Origin: Frigoribacterium faeni
Lineage (GTDB): Bacteria; Actinomycetota; Actinomycetes; Actinomycetales; Microbacteriaceae
Direction of reading: 5' to 3'
Length of the DNA stretch: 64,000 nucleotides
Assembly: GCF_007988805.1 (NCBI RefSeq)
Contig: NZ_BJUV01000004.1
Span: forward strand, 1-64,000
The position numbers were made by a program, and so were the translations under genes. The notes beneath the pieces were generated by a model. The model made no database searches. It saw only the letters and a program-made list of their open reading frames with translations, and was not told the DNA's origin. Every line of letters begins with the position of its first letter. Positions within the stretch are counted from its first letter, which is position 1. This document shows, one piece after another, positions 28,022-39,109 of this stretch.

Positions 28022-29041
28022 TCAGTAGCCCTGCGCGGGGTCGACGACGCCGGCGAAGTCGCCGTCCCCGTTCAACGCCCGCACGTTCCGGCGGATGCGC
28101 TCGGCGAGCAGCGGAGCCGTCATCTCGGGGGTGTCGGCCTGATGCGGCGTGACGATCACGCGAGGGTCCCCCCACAGCGGGTGCCCCTCGGGCAGCGGCT
28201 CGGGCGACGTGACGTCCACGCCCGCACCCCAGATCCGCTCGGCCCGGACGGCGTCGACGAGCGCGTCCGTGTCGACGAGGTCGCCCCGGGCGACGTTCAC
28301 GAGGACGGCGGTTGGTCTCAGCAGCGCGAGCCGTCGAGCGTCCAGCAGCTTCGACGTGCCCGGCGTCGCCGCCGCGGCGAGCACGACCACGTCGGCCTCG
28401 GGCAGCACCTCGTCGAGACGGTCGACGGTGACGGTGGTCTCGACGCCGTCGACCGGGGTGTTGCCGCGCCGGACGATGGTCACCCGGGTCTCGAAGGGCG
28501 CGAGCAGGCGAACGAGCTCGAGGGCGATGCCGCCGGCTCCCACGATGACCACGCGCTTGCCGTACAGCGAGATGCCCCGCTGCTCGGTCTGCCAGGCGCT
28601 CGCCTGCACCCGTGAGGGCACCACGCGCAACAGGGCGAGCACGAGCATGAGCGCGTGCTCGGCGACAGGCTCCGAGAAGGCGCCCTTGGCGCTCGTCCAG
28701 AGCGGTCGCGGACGATCGGCGTGCCGGGCCAGGATGTCCGCGAAGGCGTCGACGCCCGCGTAGGGCAGTTGGACCCACTCGATGCCGGGGTGCTCGCGCA
28801 GAGCGCGGTCGAGCCCGTCGACGTCGGAGTACGACAGCCAGACGAGGCCTCGCGTCTCGTCGCCGAGCGGCACGACGGCGCCCCCGGCGTCCTCCACGGC
28901 CGCGACGAACCGCGCGTTCTCGCGGGGCGCGAGGCTCACCGGGCCGGGCGTCGGCCGCCGCTCGGCGTCGAGCGCGGTGGTCGGCGCCGTCGACCGGTGA
29001 CCGCGCTCGGCGGCGCCCGGCCCGCCCGACGCCGGGCTCAC
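28022..29041 (-). CDS. D-isomer 2-hydroxyacid dehydrogenase family protein
   Basis: A 339-residue NAD(P)-dependent dehydrogenase. The Rossmann loop is VVIVGAGGIALELVRLL. The catalytic Arg lies in LVNVARGDLVDTDAL, the Glu in VTSPEPLPEGHPLW, and the His in VIVTPHQADTP. It reduces a 2-oxoacid or oxidises the D-2-hydroxyacid; the exact substrate is unknown. GTG 29041 overlaps the stop of the ABC ATPase gene as GTGA, so it is translated as the last gene of the peptide-importer operon. That link suggests a role in handling the imported compound. The first 35 residues are low complexity, so a shorter form is possible. Confidence 0.85.
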   Translation of the reverse strand: MSPASGGPGAAERGHRSTAPTTALDAERRPTPGPVSLAPRENARFVAAVEDAGGAVVPLGDETRGLVWLSYSDVDGLDRALREHPGIEWVQLPYAGVDAFADILARHADRPRPLWTSAKGAFSEPVAEHALMLVLALLRVVPSRVQASAWQTEQRGISLYGKRVVIVGAGGIALELVRLLAPFETRVTIVRRGNTPVDGVETTVTVDRLDEVLPEADVVVLAAAATPGTSKLLDARRLALLRPTAVLVNVARGDLVDTDALVDAVRAERIWGAGVDVTSPEPLPEGHPLWGDPRVIVTPHQADTPEMTAPLLAERIRRNVRALNGDGDFAGVVDPAQGY

Positions 29042-29889
29042 GACCGATCCCGCTCGTCGGGCCGGATGATGTCGATGGGCGTCGTCGTGGAGAGCACCTT
29101 GACGTACGGGTCGACCCCGTCGCGGAGCACCGAGTCGATGGTGCCCAGCCCGACCAGTCGGCCCGAGCGCATCACGGCGACGCGGTCGGTGATGGCCCGC
29201 GCCTCCGACACCGACGAGGTCACGACCACCGCGGAGAACCGCCGGTCGCTGTGCAGGTTCCGGATGACGTCGAGCACGGCCTGTCGGACGAGGACGTCGA
29301 CCCCGCGAGCCGGCTCGTCGGCCACGAGGAGGCGCGGCTCGAGCACCAGGGATCGCGCCAGGGCCACCCGCTGCCGCTGTCCGGAGCTGAGCTCCCAGGT
29401 CTGCTTGAGCATCGTTCCGAGCGGCAGGTGCACCGCGTCGATGAGGTCGGCCACGAGCCGGCCCGCCTCGGTGCGGTCGAACCGCTTGTCGCGCTGGTAG
29501 ATCGGCTGCGCGATGGTCTCGCCGACCGTGAGGTCGGGACTCAGCCGTTCGCCGTCGTCCTGGGCGAGGTAGCCGACCGTGCCCGAGAGGCGGTCCCGGC
29601 GGCGAGCCGACGACCTCACCAGGTCGAGCCCGAAGACGCGCGCCGCTCCCCCGACGATCCGCGGACGCCCCTCGGTGGGACGCTCGGAGCCCGCGAGCCC
29701 GGCCAGGGCCATCGCCAGGGTCGACTTGCCCGAGCCGCTCTCCCCGAGCACCGCGAGGATCTCGCCGGGCGCGACCGAGAGCGTGACGCCGTCGACCGCT
29801 CGGACCGCCGCGTGGCCCGTCCGGGCCGGGTACTCGAGCGAGAGATCGTCGGTGACGACGGGCTCGCCCAGGTCGAGGTCGACGGCCAT
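29038..29889 (-). CDS. Peptide/nickel-type ABC transporter ATP-binding protein
   Basis: A 283-residue ATPase with Walker A GESGSGKST near residue 49, signature WELSSGQRQRVALARSL, and Walker B RLLVADEPARGVDVLV, in which the usual T-S-A-L-D is changed to ARGVD. It starts one base after the stop of the two-domain ATPase gene and ends in a GTGA overlap with the dehydrogenase. It would energise the permeases encoded upstream. Because the preceding gene already carries two ATPase domains, this third one is unusual and may serve an alternative complex. Confidence 0.85.
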   Translation of the reverse strand: MAVDLDLGEPVVTDDLSLEYPARTGHAAVRAVDGVTLSVAPGEILAVLGESGSGKSTLAMALAGLAGSERPTEGRPRIVGGAARVFGLDLVRSSARRRDRLSGTVGYLAQDDGERLSPDLTVGETIAQPIYQRDKRFDRTEAGRLVADLIDAVHLPLGTMLKQTWELSSGQRQRVALARSLVLEPRLLVADEPARGVDVLVRQAVLDVIRNLHSDRRFSAVVVTSSVSEARAITDRVAVMRSGRLVGLGTIDSVLRDGVDPYVKVLSTTTPIDIIRPDERDRS

Positions 29890-29890
29890 C

Positions 29891-31650
<1,760 letters not shown>

Positions 31651-31654
<4 letters not shown>

Positions 31655-32661
31655 GCGGGGACCTCCTCGGTGGTGGCCGTCGTGGGCACCGTGTCGTTCG
31701 TCTTGCGGCGGGCGCGTCGTCGCGTCCGGAGGCGCGGGTCGGCGAGGTCGTTCAGGCTCTCGCCCACGAGGGTGATGCCGAGCACCATGAGCACGATCGC
31801 CGCGCCCGGGAACACGCCCGTCCACCAGATGCCGCTCGCGGTGTCGCTGAGCGCCCGGTTGAGGTCGTAGCCCCACTCGGCCGCGGACGTCGGGCCGATG
31901 CCGAACCCGAGGAACCCGAGGGCCGCCAGGGTCAGGATCGCCTCCGACGCGTTCAGCGTCAGGATGAGCGGCAGGCTGCGCGTGGCGTTGCGGAGCACGT
32001 GCTTGAACATGATGCGGGGGGTGCTGCTGCCGACGACCTTGGCCGACTCGACGAACGCCTCGCCCTTCAGGCGCACGGCCTCGGCCCGGACCACGCGGAA
32101 GTACTGCGGCACGTAGACGACCGTGATCGAGATCCCGGCCGAGACGATGCCGCCCCAGAGGCTGGACTGACCGCCGCTGATGACGATCGAGACGACGATC
32201 GCGAGCAGCAGCGACGGGAACGCGTAGACGGCGTCGGCGACGACGACGAGCACGCGGTCGAGCCAGCCGCCGAGGTAGCCCGAGACGAGCCCCAGGGCGA
32301 CGCCGATGGTGATGGAGAGCACCACGGCGACGACGACGACCGCGATGGCCGTGCGCGTGCCCCAGACGACGCGGCTGAAGACGTCGTAGCCTCCGACGGT
32401 CGTGCCCCAGAGGTGCATGGCCGACGGCGGCGCCTGACGCGCGAAGGTGCCCGAGTCGTCGCCGAGCTGGCCGAAGCCGTACGGCGCGATCAGCGGGGCG
32501 AAGACGGCGGCGAGCAGGAACACGGCGCAGATGACCACGCCGGCGACGAGCATGCCGCGCTGCAGACCGACGGAGCGGCGCAGCTGGGCGATGATCGGGA
32601 GGCGCTTCCAGAGCGGAGCGCGACGGTCGGCGAGCACGCCGGTGCTGGTGGTGGCGCTCAT
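31651..32661 (-). CDS. Peptide-type ABC transporter permease (DppC-like)
   Basis: A 336-residue permease with an N-terminal OppC-type segment (MLVAGVVICAVFLLAAVFAP), five further membrane segments, and the cytoplasmic coupling loop EAFVESAKVVGSSTPRIMFKH, the EAA motif that contacts the ATPase. LWGTTVGGYDVFSRVVWGTR is the typical periplasmic-loop block of this family. The Arg-rich C-terminus ends in the GTGA overlap with the ATPase gene. It starts two bases after the DppB-like gene. Confidence 0.93.
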
Positions 32662-32663
32662 GC

Positions 32664-33761
32664 TCAGTACCTCACCCTCGGGTCGATCAGGGCCGCGATG
32701 ACGTCGACCAGGAAGTTCGTGACGGCGACGATCACCGCCAGGACGGCGACGATTCCCTGGACGGCGATGAAGTCGCGCGCCGACAGGTACTGCTGCAGCT
32801 GGAAGCCGAGACCGCGCCAGCCGAAGGTCGTCTCGGTCAGCACCGAGCCGCCGAGCAGCATCGCGATCTGCAGCCCCATCACCGTGATGATCGGGATCAG
32901 GGCGGGCTTGAGCGCGTGCTTGCGGACGAGGCGGAGCTCCGACACGCCACGCGAGCGGGCCGAGTCGATGTACTCGGAGCCGAGCGTGCCGATCACGTTC
33001 GTGCGCACCAGGCGCAGGAAGATCCCGGCGGTCAGCAGTCCGAGGGTCAGCGCGGGGAGGACGGCGTGCGACAGGACGTCGACGATGATCGTGCTGTTGC
33101 CCGTCCGCAGGGCGTCGACGAGGTAGATGCCCGTCGGGTCCTCGATCCTCCCGAGGGCGATGCCGACCCGCGTCGAGGCTCGACCGCCCAGCGGGAACCA
33201 GCCGAGCCAGACCGAGAAGGTCAGCTTGAGCAGGAGACCCGCGAAGAAGACCGGCGTCGCGTAAGCGAGGATCGCGAGGATGCGCAGCACGGCGTCGGGC
33301 CACCGGTCGCGCAGGTAGGCGGCCAGCATGCCGAGCGGGATGCCGATCACCAGCGCGATGATGAGCGCGTAGAACACGAGCTCGACCGTGGCCGTGCCGT
33401 ACGTCACGATCACTTCGCTGATCTGACGGTTGTCGGTCGCCGTCGTCCCGAAGTCGAGACGCACGATCTGGCCGAGGTACTCGAGGTACTGCACGATGAT
33501 GGGCCGGTCGTAGCCGGCGGCGGCGAGCCGTTCCTGGAGCTGCGCCTCGGTGAGGCGCCCGCCGACGGAGGCGGTGATGGGGTTGCCGACGACCCGCATC
33601 AGGAAGAAGACCAGGGTGACCAGGATGAAGACGGTGGGGATGATGAGGAGCGCGCGGACCACCAGGTAGCGACCGAATCCTCCACCGGGACGACGTCGTC
33701 GCGCGGTGGGGTCGGAGGTGGGCGGCTCACTCGCGAGGGGTGCCTCGATGAGCGACGTCAC
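32664..33761 (-). CDS. Peptide-type ABC transporter permease (DppB-like)
   Basis: A 365-residue permease. It has a proline-rich cytoplasmic N-terminus of about 30 residues, then YLVVRALLIIPTVFILVTLVFFLMRVV (in part: LLIIPTVFILVTLVFFL), the family's periplasmic block, and the EAA loop SEYIDSARSRGVSELRLVRKH. With the DppC-like protein it forms the membrane channel. GTG 33761 follows AAAGG. It is separated from the binding-protein gene by a strong hairpin (33803-33833), which probably lowers permease expression relative to the binding protein. Confidence 0.92.
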   Translation of the reverse strand: MTSLIEAPLASEPPTSDPTARRRRPGGGFGRYLVVRALLIIPTVFILVTLVFFLMRVVGNPITASVGGRLTEAQLQERLAAAGYDRPIIVQYLEYLGQIVRLDFGTTATDNRQISEVIVTYGTATVELVFYALIIALVIGIPLGMLAAYLRDRWPDAVLRILAILAYATPVFFAGLLLKLTFSVWLGWFPLGGRASTRVGIALGRIEDPTGIYLVDALRTGNSTIIVDVLSHAVLPALTLGLLTAGIFLRLVRTNVIGTLGSEYIDSARSRGVSELRLVRKHALKPALIPIITVMGLQIAMLLGGSVLTETTFGWRGLGFQLQQYLSARDFIAVQGIVAVLAVIVAVTNFLVDVIAALIDPRVRY

Positions 33762-33802
33762 GTCAGGTGCCTTTCAGGGATGGGGCGACGGGCGACGCGC
33801 GA

Positions 33803-33833
33803 AGGGGCGTCCCGCGCATGGCGGGACGCCCCT
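33803..33833 (-). terminator. Partial terminator between the binding-protein and permease genes
   Basis: AGGGGCGTCCCGC and its exact complement form a 13-bp stem with a 5-base loop inside the ABC operon. Such hairpins typically protect or overproduce the binding-protein mRNA. Confidence 0.7.
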
Positions 33834-33865
33834 CGTGCGTCACACGTCGTGGATCACGTTCGTGC

Positions 33866-35488
33866 TCAGCGGCTCAACGCGGCGTAGCGGAACTTGAAGG
33901 ACGGGTCGAGCGTGTCGTCGACGCCCTGCACGTCGCTCTGCGAGACGACGACCTGGGTGCCCTGGAGGATCGGCAGCGTCGGCAGGTCGTTCGCGACGAC
34001 CTCCTGGATCTGACCGATGATCTCGGTGCGGGCAGCCTCGTCGGACTCGGCGATCTCGTCCGCCAGGAGACCCTGGACCTCGGCCGAGTCGTAGTGGTTG
34101 CCGACGAAGTTGTCCTTCGTGAAGAACGGCGACAGGTAGTTGTCCGCGTCCGAGAAGTCGGGGAACCATCCGAGCTGGTACACGGGGTACGCGTCTTCAC
34201 GGCGCTCGGTGCTGTAGGTGTCCCAGAGGGTCGACTGCAGGTTGACCTCGAAGAGACCCGTGGCCTGGAGCTGCGTCTGGATCAGCGCGTACTCCTCGTC
34301 GCTCGACGCACCGTAGTGGTCGGGGCTGTACTGCAGGTCGATCGTCACGGGCGTCTCGACGCCGGCGGCCGAGAGGGTCTCGGTGGCCTTGTCGACGTCG
34401 GGGCCGCCGTCGCCGTCGCCGTAGAGCGACTCGAGCGGCTTCGTGGCACCGGTGAGGCCGTCGGGGACGACCGAGTACAGCGGCGTGTAGGTGTCGTTGT
34501 AGACGTCGCTCGCGAGGGCGTCGCGGTCGATCGTGTCGGCGATCGCCTGGCGGACGGCGAGGGCCTTGTCGGCGTCCGCGTCGGGCTGCGTGGACCCGTA
34601 GGGCATCGTGTCGAGGTTGAACACGAGGTAGCGGATCTCTCCGCCGGGTCCGTTGTGCACCGTGAGCGAGTCGTCGGTCGCCAGGTCGGCGAGGTCGGTC
34701 GGGCTCAGGCTGCGGTTGGCCACGTCGACGTCGCCCTCCTGGACGGCGAGCTTGAGGTCGGTCTCCTCCGTGTAGTAGGTCGCCGTGATCGAGTCGGTCT
34801 TGGCGGCGCCGAGGACGCCGTCGTACGCGTCGTTGGCGGCGTACGCGATGGTCTCGTTCTCGGAGTAGTCGGTGATCGAGTACTGGCCGGAGAAGGCGTC
34901 GCCGGAGACGATGTCGTCGGCCGAGGTCAGCTCGGTGGCCGAGAAGACGTCCTCGTCGACGATCGGCGCGGCGGGGCTCGAGAGGATCTGGGGCCAGGTC
35001 TGGTCGGCGCCGTTGAGCGTGAACACGACGGTCGTGTCGTCGGGCGCCTCGACGCCGGCGAGGTTCGCCAGCAGCGACGAGGGCCCGTTCGGGTCGGCGA
35101 TCTGCAGCTGGCGGTCGAACGTGAACTTCACGTCGCTCGATGTCAGCGCGTTGCCGTTCGCGAAGGTCAGGTCGGGCTTCAGCGTGACCGTGTAGGTGGT
35201 CGGGTCGGTGAACTCGGCCGACTCGGCGAGGTCGGGCTCGACATCGGGGCTGCCGTAGGGCGAGTTCATGAGGAACCCGAACACCTGGTTCTGCACGGCG
35301 AACGAGCCGTTGTCGTACGATCCGGCGGGGTCGAGCGACGTGATGACGTCGGTCGTGCCGATGCTGATGCCGTCGAGGGCGTTCTCGGCGTCACCGCCCG
35401 AGGCGCAGCCGGCGAGGATGAGGGTGGTGGCAGCGGCGCCACCGACGACGGCGAGAGCGCGTCGACCGAGCTTGGAGTCGGATGTCAT
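33866..35488 (-). CDS. Family 5 extracellular solute-binding lipoprotein of a peptide-type ABC importer
   Basis: A 540-residue lipoprotein. A basic N-terminus and hydrophobic segment lead to the lipobox LILAGC with the lipidated Cys at residue 28. The mature part follows the SBP family 5 plan: TSLDPAGSYDN, YTVTLKPDLTFANGNALTSS (the typical ADDV-like region), and YPVYQLGWFPDFSDADNYL in the C-terminal lobe. It is acidic and Asp-rich, as expected outside the membrane. GAGGT precedes the ATG. It is the first gene of the five-protein importer operon. The ligand is a peptide or similar compound and cannot be named. Confidence 0.92.
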   Translation of the reverse strand: MTSDSKLGRRALAVVGGAAATTLILAGCASGGDAENALDGISIGTTDVITSLDPAGSYDNGSFAVQNQVFGFLMNSPYGSPDVEPDLAESAEFTDPTTYTVTLKPDLTFANGNALTSSDVKFTFDRQLQIADPNGPSSLLANLAGVEAPDDTTVVFTLNGADQTWPQILSSPAAPIVDEDVFSATELTSADDIVSGDAFSGQYSITDYSENETIAYAANDAYDGVLGAAKTDSITATYYTEETDLKLAVQEGDVDVANRSLSPTDLADLATDDSLTVHNGPGGEIRYLVFNLDTMPYGSTQPDADADKALAVRQAIADTIDRDALASDVYNDTYTPLYSVVPDGLTGATKPLESLYGDGDGGPDVDKATETLSAAGVETPVTIDLQYSPDHYGASSDEEYALIQTQLQATGLFEVNLQSTLWDTYSTERREDAYPVYQLGWFPDFSDADNYLSPFFTKDNFVGNHYDSAEVQGLLADEIAESDEAARTEIIGQIQEVVANDLPTLPILQGTQVVVSQSDVQGVDDTLDPSFKFRYAALSR

Positions 35489-35695
35489 ATCCGGTTACCT
35501 CTTTCTCTGTGTGCAAGGGACCCCACGGGCGCGGCTGTGTTCACGCCTCATTCGGGGTGGATCCATTGGTAACACACACCGGACTCGCGGCCCTACTCCA
35601 CGCGGAAGTGTTTACAGGCCCGCAATGAACACTTGCCAGGTGGTCCGTCCCGCCGCGGAACCGCGGAATCGCGGTGCTGCACGGGGTAAGCGCAT

Positions 35696-37603
35696 TCATT
35701 CCTGTCGGACGGCCCGGCGCTCGGCCTCGAGCGCGACGATCTGCTGCTGGACCTCGCGATGGCGCTCGGGTTCGGTCTTCGCGTCGGTCCGCCGCAGCTG
35801 CCCCATCAGCTCGGCGCGCTCCCGCAGGATGTCGCGCTCGACCAGCGACGACACGATGCCCCGACAGTAGGTGGTGATCTCGCGGCCCGGACGTTCGAGG
35901 ATCGGCGCGACCGCGAGCTCCTTGGCGAGGGCGTCGAAGGGCGCGGGAGTCTGATCGAGGACCGTGTCGAGCCAGTCGCTGGCCTCGAGCCGCTCGAGGC
36001 TGACGCCGATCGCGTCGCGGACGACGCTCAATGCGCTGTTCTCGAGGCGGGCGCGCGCGGCCCGCTGCATGAGCGGGAGCCCGACGGCGGCCGGCTGCTG
36101 CAGCATGGCCATGAGGGCGTCGCGCTCGGTGCGGGTGGTCAGATCGGAGGGCAGCGTCAGGAGGCTGGGCCCCTCGGGTTCGTCGGGAACGGGCGGCAGG
36201 CTCGTGATCGACTGACGACCGTCCGAGACGTTGGCGGGCTTCGCGCGTTCGATCGAGGCCTGCGACGCCGTGGTCCGGGCCACCTCCTGATAGGCGGCGA
36301 CGACCTCCTCCGTGTCGACGCCCACCCACTTCGCCAGCATGCGCGCGTAGCCGCGCTGCAGGGACTGCTCGCGCATCGTGGCGAGGACCGGGGCCCCGGC
36401 GCGGACGGCACCGGCGCGCCCTTCGACCGTCTCGAGATCGAAGTCGTCGATGACCCGTCGGATCATGAACTCGAACAGCGGTCGCTTCGTCTGGATGAGA
36501 CGACGGACGGCGTCGTCGCCGCGGTTCAGGCGGAGGTCGCACGGGTCGAGGCCGTCGGGCGCCACCGCGACGAAGGTCTGGGCCGTGAAGCGCTGCTCTT
36601 CGGCGAAGGCGCGCGACGCGGCACGCTGACCGGCCTCGTCGGGGTCGAAGGTGAAGACGACCTCGCCGCCGGCCGAGGTGTGGGCGCCGGCGACGTCGCC
36701 CAGCATCGGCCGCAGCAGCTTGATGTGGTCGACGCCGAACGACGTGCCGCAGGTCGCGACAGCCGTCGTGACCCCGGCCAGGTGGCAGGCCATGACGTCT
36801 GTGTAACCCTCGACGATGACGACCTGCTTGCCCTTCGAGATGTCGCGGCGGGCGAGATCGAGCCCGTAGAGCACCTGCGACTTGTGGTAGATCGGCGTCT
36901 CGGGGGTGTTGAGGTACTTCGGGCCCTTGTCGTCGTCGAGGAGCCGTCGGGCGCCGAACCCGATCGTCGAACCGGTCACGTCGCGGATCGGCCAGAGCAG
37001 GCGTCCGCGGAAGCGGTCGTAGGGGCTCCGGTCGCCGTGGCTGAGCAGGCCCGCCGTCACGAGCTCGTCGTCGGTGAAGCCCCGGCCCTTGAGGTGGCTG
37101 CGCAGCGCGTCGAACGACTTCGGGGCGAAGCCGACGCCGAAGCGCTCGGCCGCAGCCGGGTCGAACCCGCGCTCGCCCAGGAACCGCCGGGCCGGGTCGG
37201 CGTCGGCCCCGGTCAGGTGCTCGACGAAGAACTCGCGGGCCGATTCGTGGGCGGCGATCAGCCGGGCGCGGTTGCCGTGGTCGCTCGCCTGACCGCCGTC
37301 TTCGTAGTGCAGCTCGAAGCCGAGCCGGGCGGCCAGGCGCTCGACGGCCTCCTGGAAGGTCGTGTGGTCCATCTTCTGCACGAAGCTGAAGACGTCGCCG
37401 TCCTCACCGCAGCCGAAGCAGTGGTACCGCCCGACCTGAGGCCGGACGTGGAAGCTGGGACTGCGCTCGTCGTGGAAGGGGCAGAGGCCCTTCATCGAGC
37501 CGACGCCCGCGCCCTTGAGCGTGACGTGGTCGGACACCACGTCGGCGATGTTCGTGCGCGACCGGACCTCGTCGATGTCGTCGCGTCTGATCAGGCCGGG
37601 CAC
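35696..37603 (-). CDS. dnaG: DNA primase
   Basis: A 635-residue primase that makes RNA primers at the replication fork. The N-terminal zinc site is Cys41, His44, Cys62, Cys65 in CPFHDERSPSFHV and YHCFGCGEDGD. The TOPRIM core has VVIVEGYTDVMACHLAGV and VVFTFDPDEAGQRAA. The C-terminal DnaB-interaction domain ends near the stop. GTG 37603 has TAGAAT six bases upstream, predicting a leaderless mRNA. Together with dgt and dusB next to it, this is a typical actinobacterial housekeeping neighbourhood. Confidence 0.96.
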   Translation of the reverse strand: MPGLIRRDDIDEVRSRTNIADVVSDHVTLKGAGVGSMKGLCPFHDERSPSFHVRPQVGRYHCFGCGEDGDVFSFVQKMDHTTFQEAVERLAARLGFELHYEDGGQASDHGNRARLIAAHESAREFFVEHLTGADADPARRFLGERGFDPAAAERFGVGFAPKSFDALRSHLKGRGFTDDELVTAGLLSHGDRSPYDRFRGRLLWPIRDVTGSTIGFGARRLLDDDKGPKYLNTPETPIYHKSQVLYGLDLARRDISKGKQVVIVEGYTDVMACHLAGVTTAVATCGTSFGVDHIKLLRPMLGDVAGAHTSAGGEVVFTFDPDEAGQRAASRAFAEEQRFTAQTFVAVAPDGLDPCDLRLNRGDDAVRRLIQTKRPLFEFMIRRVIDDFDLETVEGRAGAVRAGAPVLATMREQSLQRGYARMLAKWVGVDTEEVVAAYQEVARTTASQASIERAKPANVSDGRQSITSLPPVPDEPEGPSLLTLPSDLTTRTERDALMAMLQQPAAVGLPLMQRAARARLENSALSVVRDAIGVSLERLEASDWLDTVLDQTPAPFDALAKELAVAPILERPGREITTYCRGIVSSLVERDILRERAELMGQLRRTDAKTEPERHREVQQQIVALEAERRAVRQE

Positions 37604-37609
37604 GGGATG

Positions 37610-37615
37610 ATTCTA
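37610..37615 (-). promoter_or_regulatory. -10 hexamer of a leaderless dnaG promoter
   Basis: TAGAAT on the minus strand ends six bases before the GTG at 37603. It is close to the consensus TANNNT, and no ribosome-binding site is found between it and the start codon. Confidence 0.6.
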
Positions 37616-37712
37616 GATCGGACCACTGACCGTCCAGGCCGCTCCGCACAGGCGGCACGTGCCTCCTCGGATCGGTCCGCCACGAGCCCGCGGTGGGCGC
37701 CGTCGACCGGCC

Positions 37713-38981
37713 TCACGCGACGACGAGTCGGTCGTGCCAGGCCATCGCGCTCTGATCGGTCAGCGACGCGACCTGGTCGACGACGACGCGACGACGGGCG
37801 GTGTCGTCGCCGGCGTCCGCCCAGTCGGCCGCGAAACCCGGGTCGAGCTCGGATGGTCCGGCCGACCAGAGGGCGTCGGCGAGACCGGTGAGCAGCTCGC
37901 GCTGCCGCTGGTAGATGGGCTGGCGGGTGCCGTGGGTCATGACGAAGGCCGCGACGATCCCCTTCAGCACGGCGATCTCGCCGATCACCTCGGGCGGGAC
38001 CACCATGCTCGCGCTGAACCGGGTCAGGCTCGACTGGGAGTAGGACTCCCGCGTCGACTGCGTGGACGCTCCGGCGAAACGGCCGATCAGCTGGCTGGTG
38101 AGGTTCTTCAGGCGGGCTTGGTCGAGGCGGCCGCCGTCGTAGGAGTCCACCCAGAACGGCTGGGCGCGGAGGCGGTCGAAGGCCTCGACGAGCTCGTCCC
38201 GGCTCAGCTCGCCGCCCACCCACTCGTGCATCGCCGTCACGAGGTCGTCGTGGCCCTCACGCGATCCGAGGGTCGCGACGTCGACGTAACCGTTAACGAC
38301 GGCGTCCTCGAGGTCGTGGACCGAGTAGGCGATGTCGTCGCTGAGATCCATGACCTGCGCCTCGATGCACCGGCGGCGGCGGGGCGCTCCGGCGCGCAGC
38401 CACTCGAAGGCCTCGGTGTCGTCGTCGTAGAAGCCGAACTTCATGCGGCCGCCCGGATCGGGCACGCCCTGCGCCGCGGGCCACGGGTACTTGCAGCTCG
38501 CGTCGAGGCTCGCGCGGGTCAGGTTGAGGCCGTAGCTGCGTCCGGTGTCGTCCATGACCTTCGGCTCGATGCGGGTCAGCAGCCGCAGCGTCTGCGCGTT
38601 GCCCTCGAAGCCGCCGATGCCGACGGACCAGTCGTTCAGCGCCTTCTCGCCGTTGTGCCCGAAGGGCGGATGCCCCAGGTCGTGCGCGAGACAGGCCGTG
38701 TCGACGACGTCGGGGTCGAGACCGAGGCTCGTCGCCAGCTCCCGGCCGACCTGGGCGACCTCGAGGGAGTGCGTCAGACGGTTGCGAGCGAAGTCGAGAC
38801 CGGCCGTCGGGCTCAGCACCTGGGTCTTCGCCGCGAGTCGGCGCAGCGCGCTGGAGTGCAGCAGCCGCGCCCGGTCGCGGGCGAAGTCGCTGCGACGGTT
38901 CGAGTGCTGCTCGGGCAGCCAGCGGTCGGAGTCGGCGGGCTCGTACCCGGCGGAGGTGCTCAGGGCGGTCTCGGTGGGCAC
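37713..38981 (-). CDS. dgt: Deoxyguanosinetriphosphate triphosphohydrolase
   Basis: A 422-residue HD-domain hydrolase that splits dGTP into deoxyguanosine and triphosphate and so adjusts dNTP pools. Metal ligands are His71 in NRLTHSLEVAQ and His100-Asp101 in CLAHDLGHPPFGHNGE; a further Asp is in LSDDIAYSVHDLED. The N-terminal NRRSDFARDRARLLHSSALRR (in part: FARDRARLLHSSALRR) is the family block. GTG 38981 follows AAAGG. It is transcribed with dusB upstream and dnaG downstream, at moderate spacing. Confidence 0.94.
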   Translation of the reverse strand: MPTETALSTSAGYEPADSDRWLPEQHSNRRSDFARDRARLLHSSALRRLAAKTQVLSPTAGLDFARNRLTHSLEVAQVGRELATSLGLDPDVVDTACLAHDLGHPPFGHNGEKALNDWSVGIGGFEGNAQTLRLLTRIEPKVMDDTGRSYGLNLTRASLDASCKYPWPAAQGVPDPGGRMKFGFYDDDTEAFEWLRAGAPRRRRCIEAQVMDLSDDIAYSVHDLEDAVVNGYVDVATLGSREGHDDLVTAMHEWVGGELSRDELVEAFDRLRAQPFWVDSYDGGRLDQARLKNLTSQLIGRFAGASTQSTRESYSQSSLTRFSASMVVPPEVIGEIAVLKGIVAAFVMTHGTRQPIYQRQRELLTGLADALWSAGPSELDPGFAADWADAGDDTARRRVVVDQVASLTDQSAMAWHDRLVVA

Positions 38982-39109
38982 CGGGGCCTTTCGGTCGGAG
39001 GGGGTGATGGTTCCGCGGCGGCGGTTCGGCGCCGGTGGTTCCGCGGCGATGGTCCGGGAGGCGCGGGTCGGCTCGGCCGCCGGGGTCGCGCCGGTCGGGC
39101 GGTGGCCGA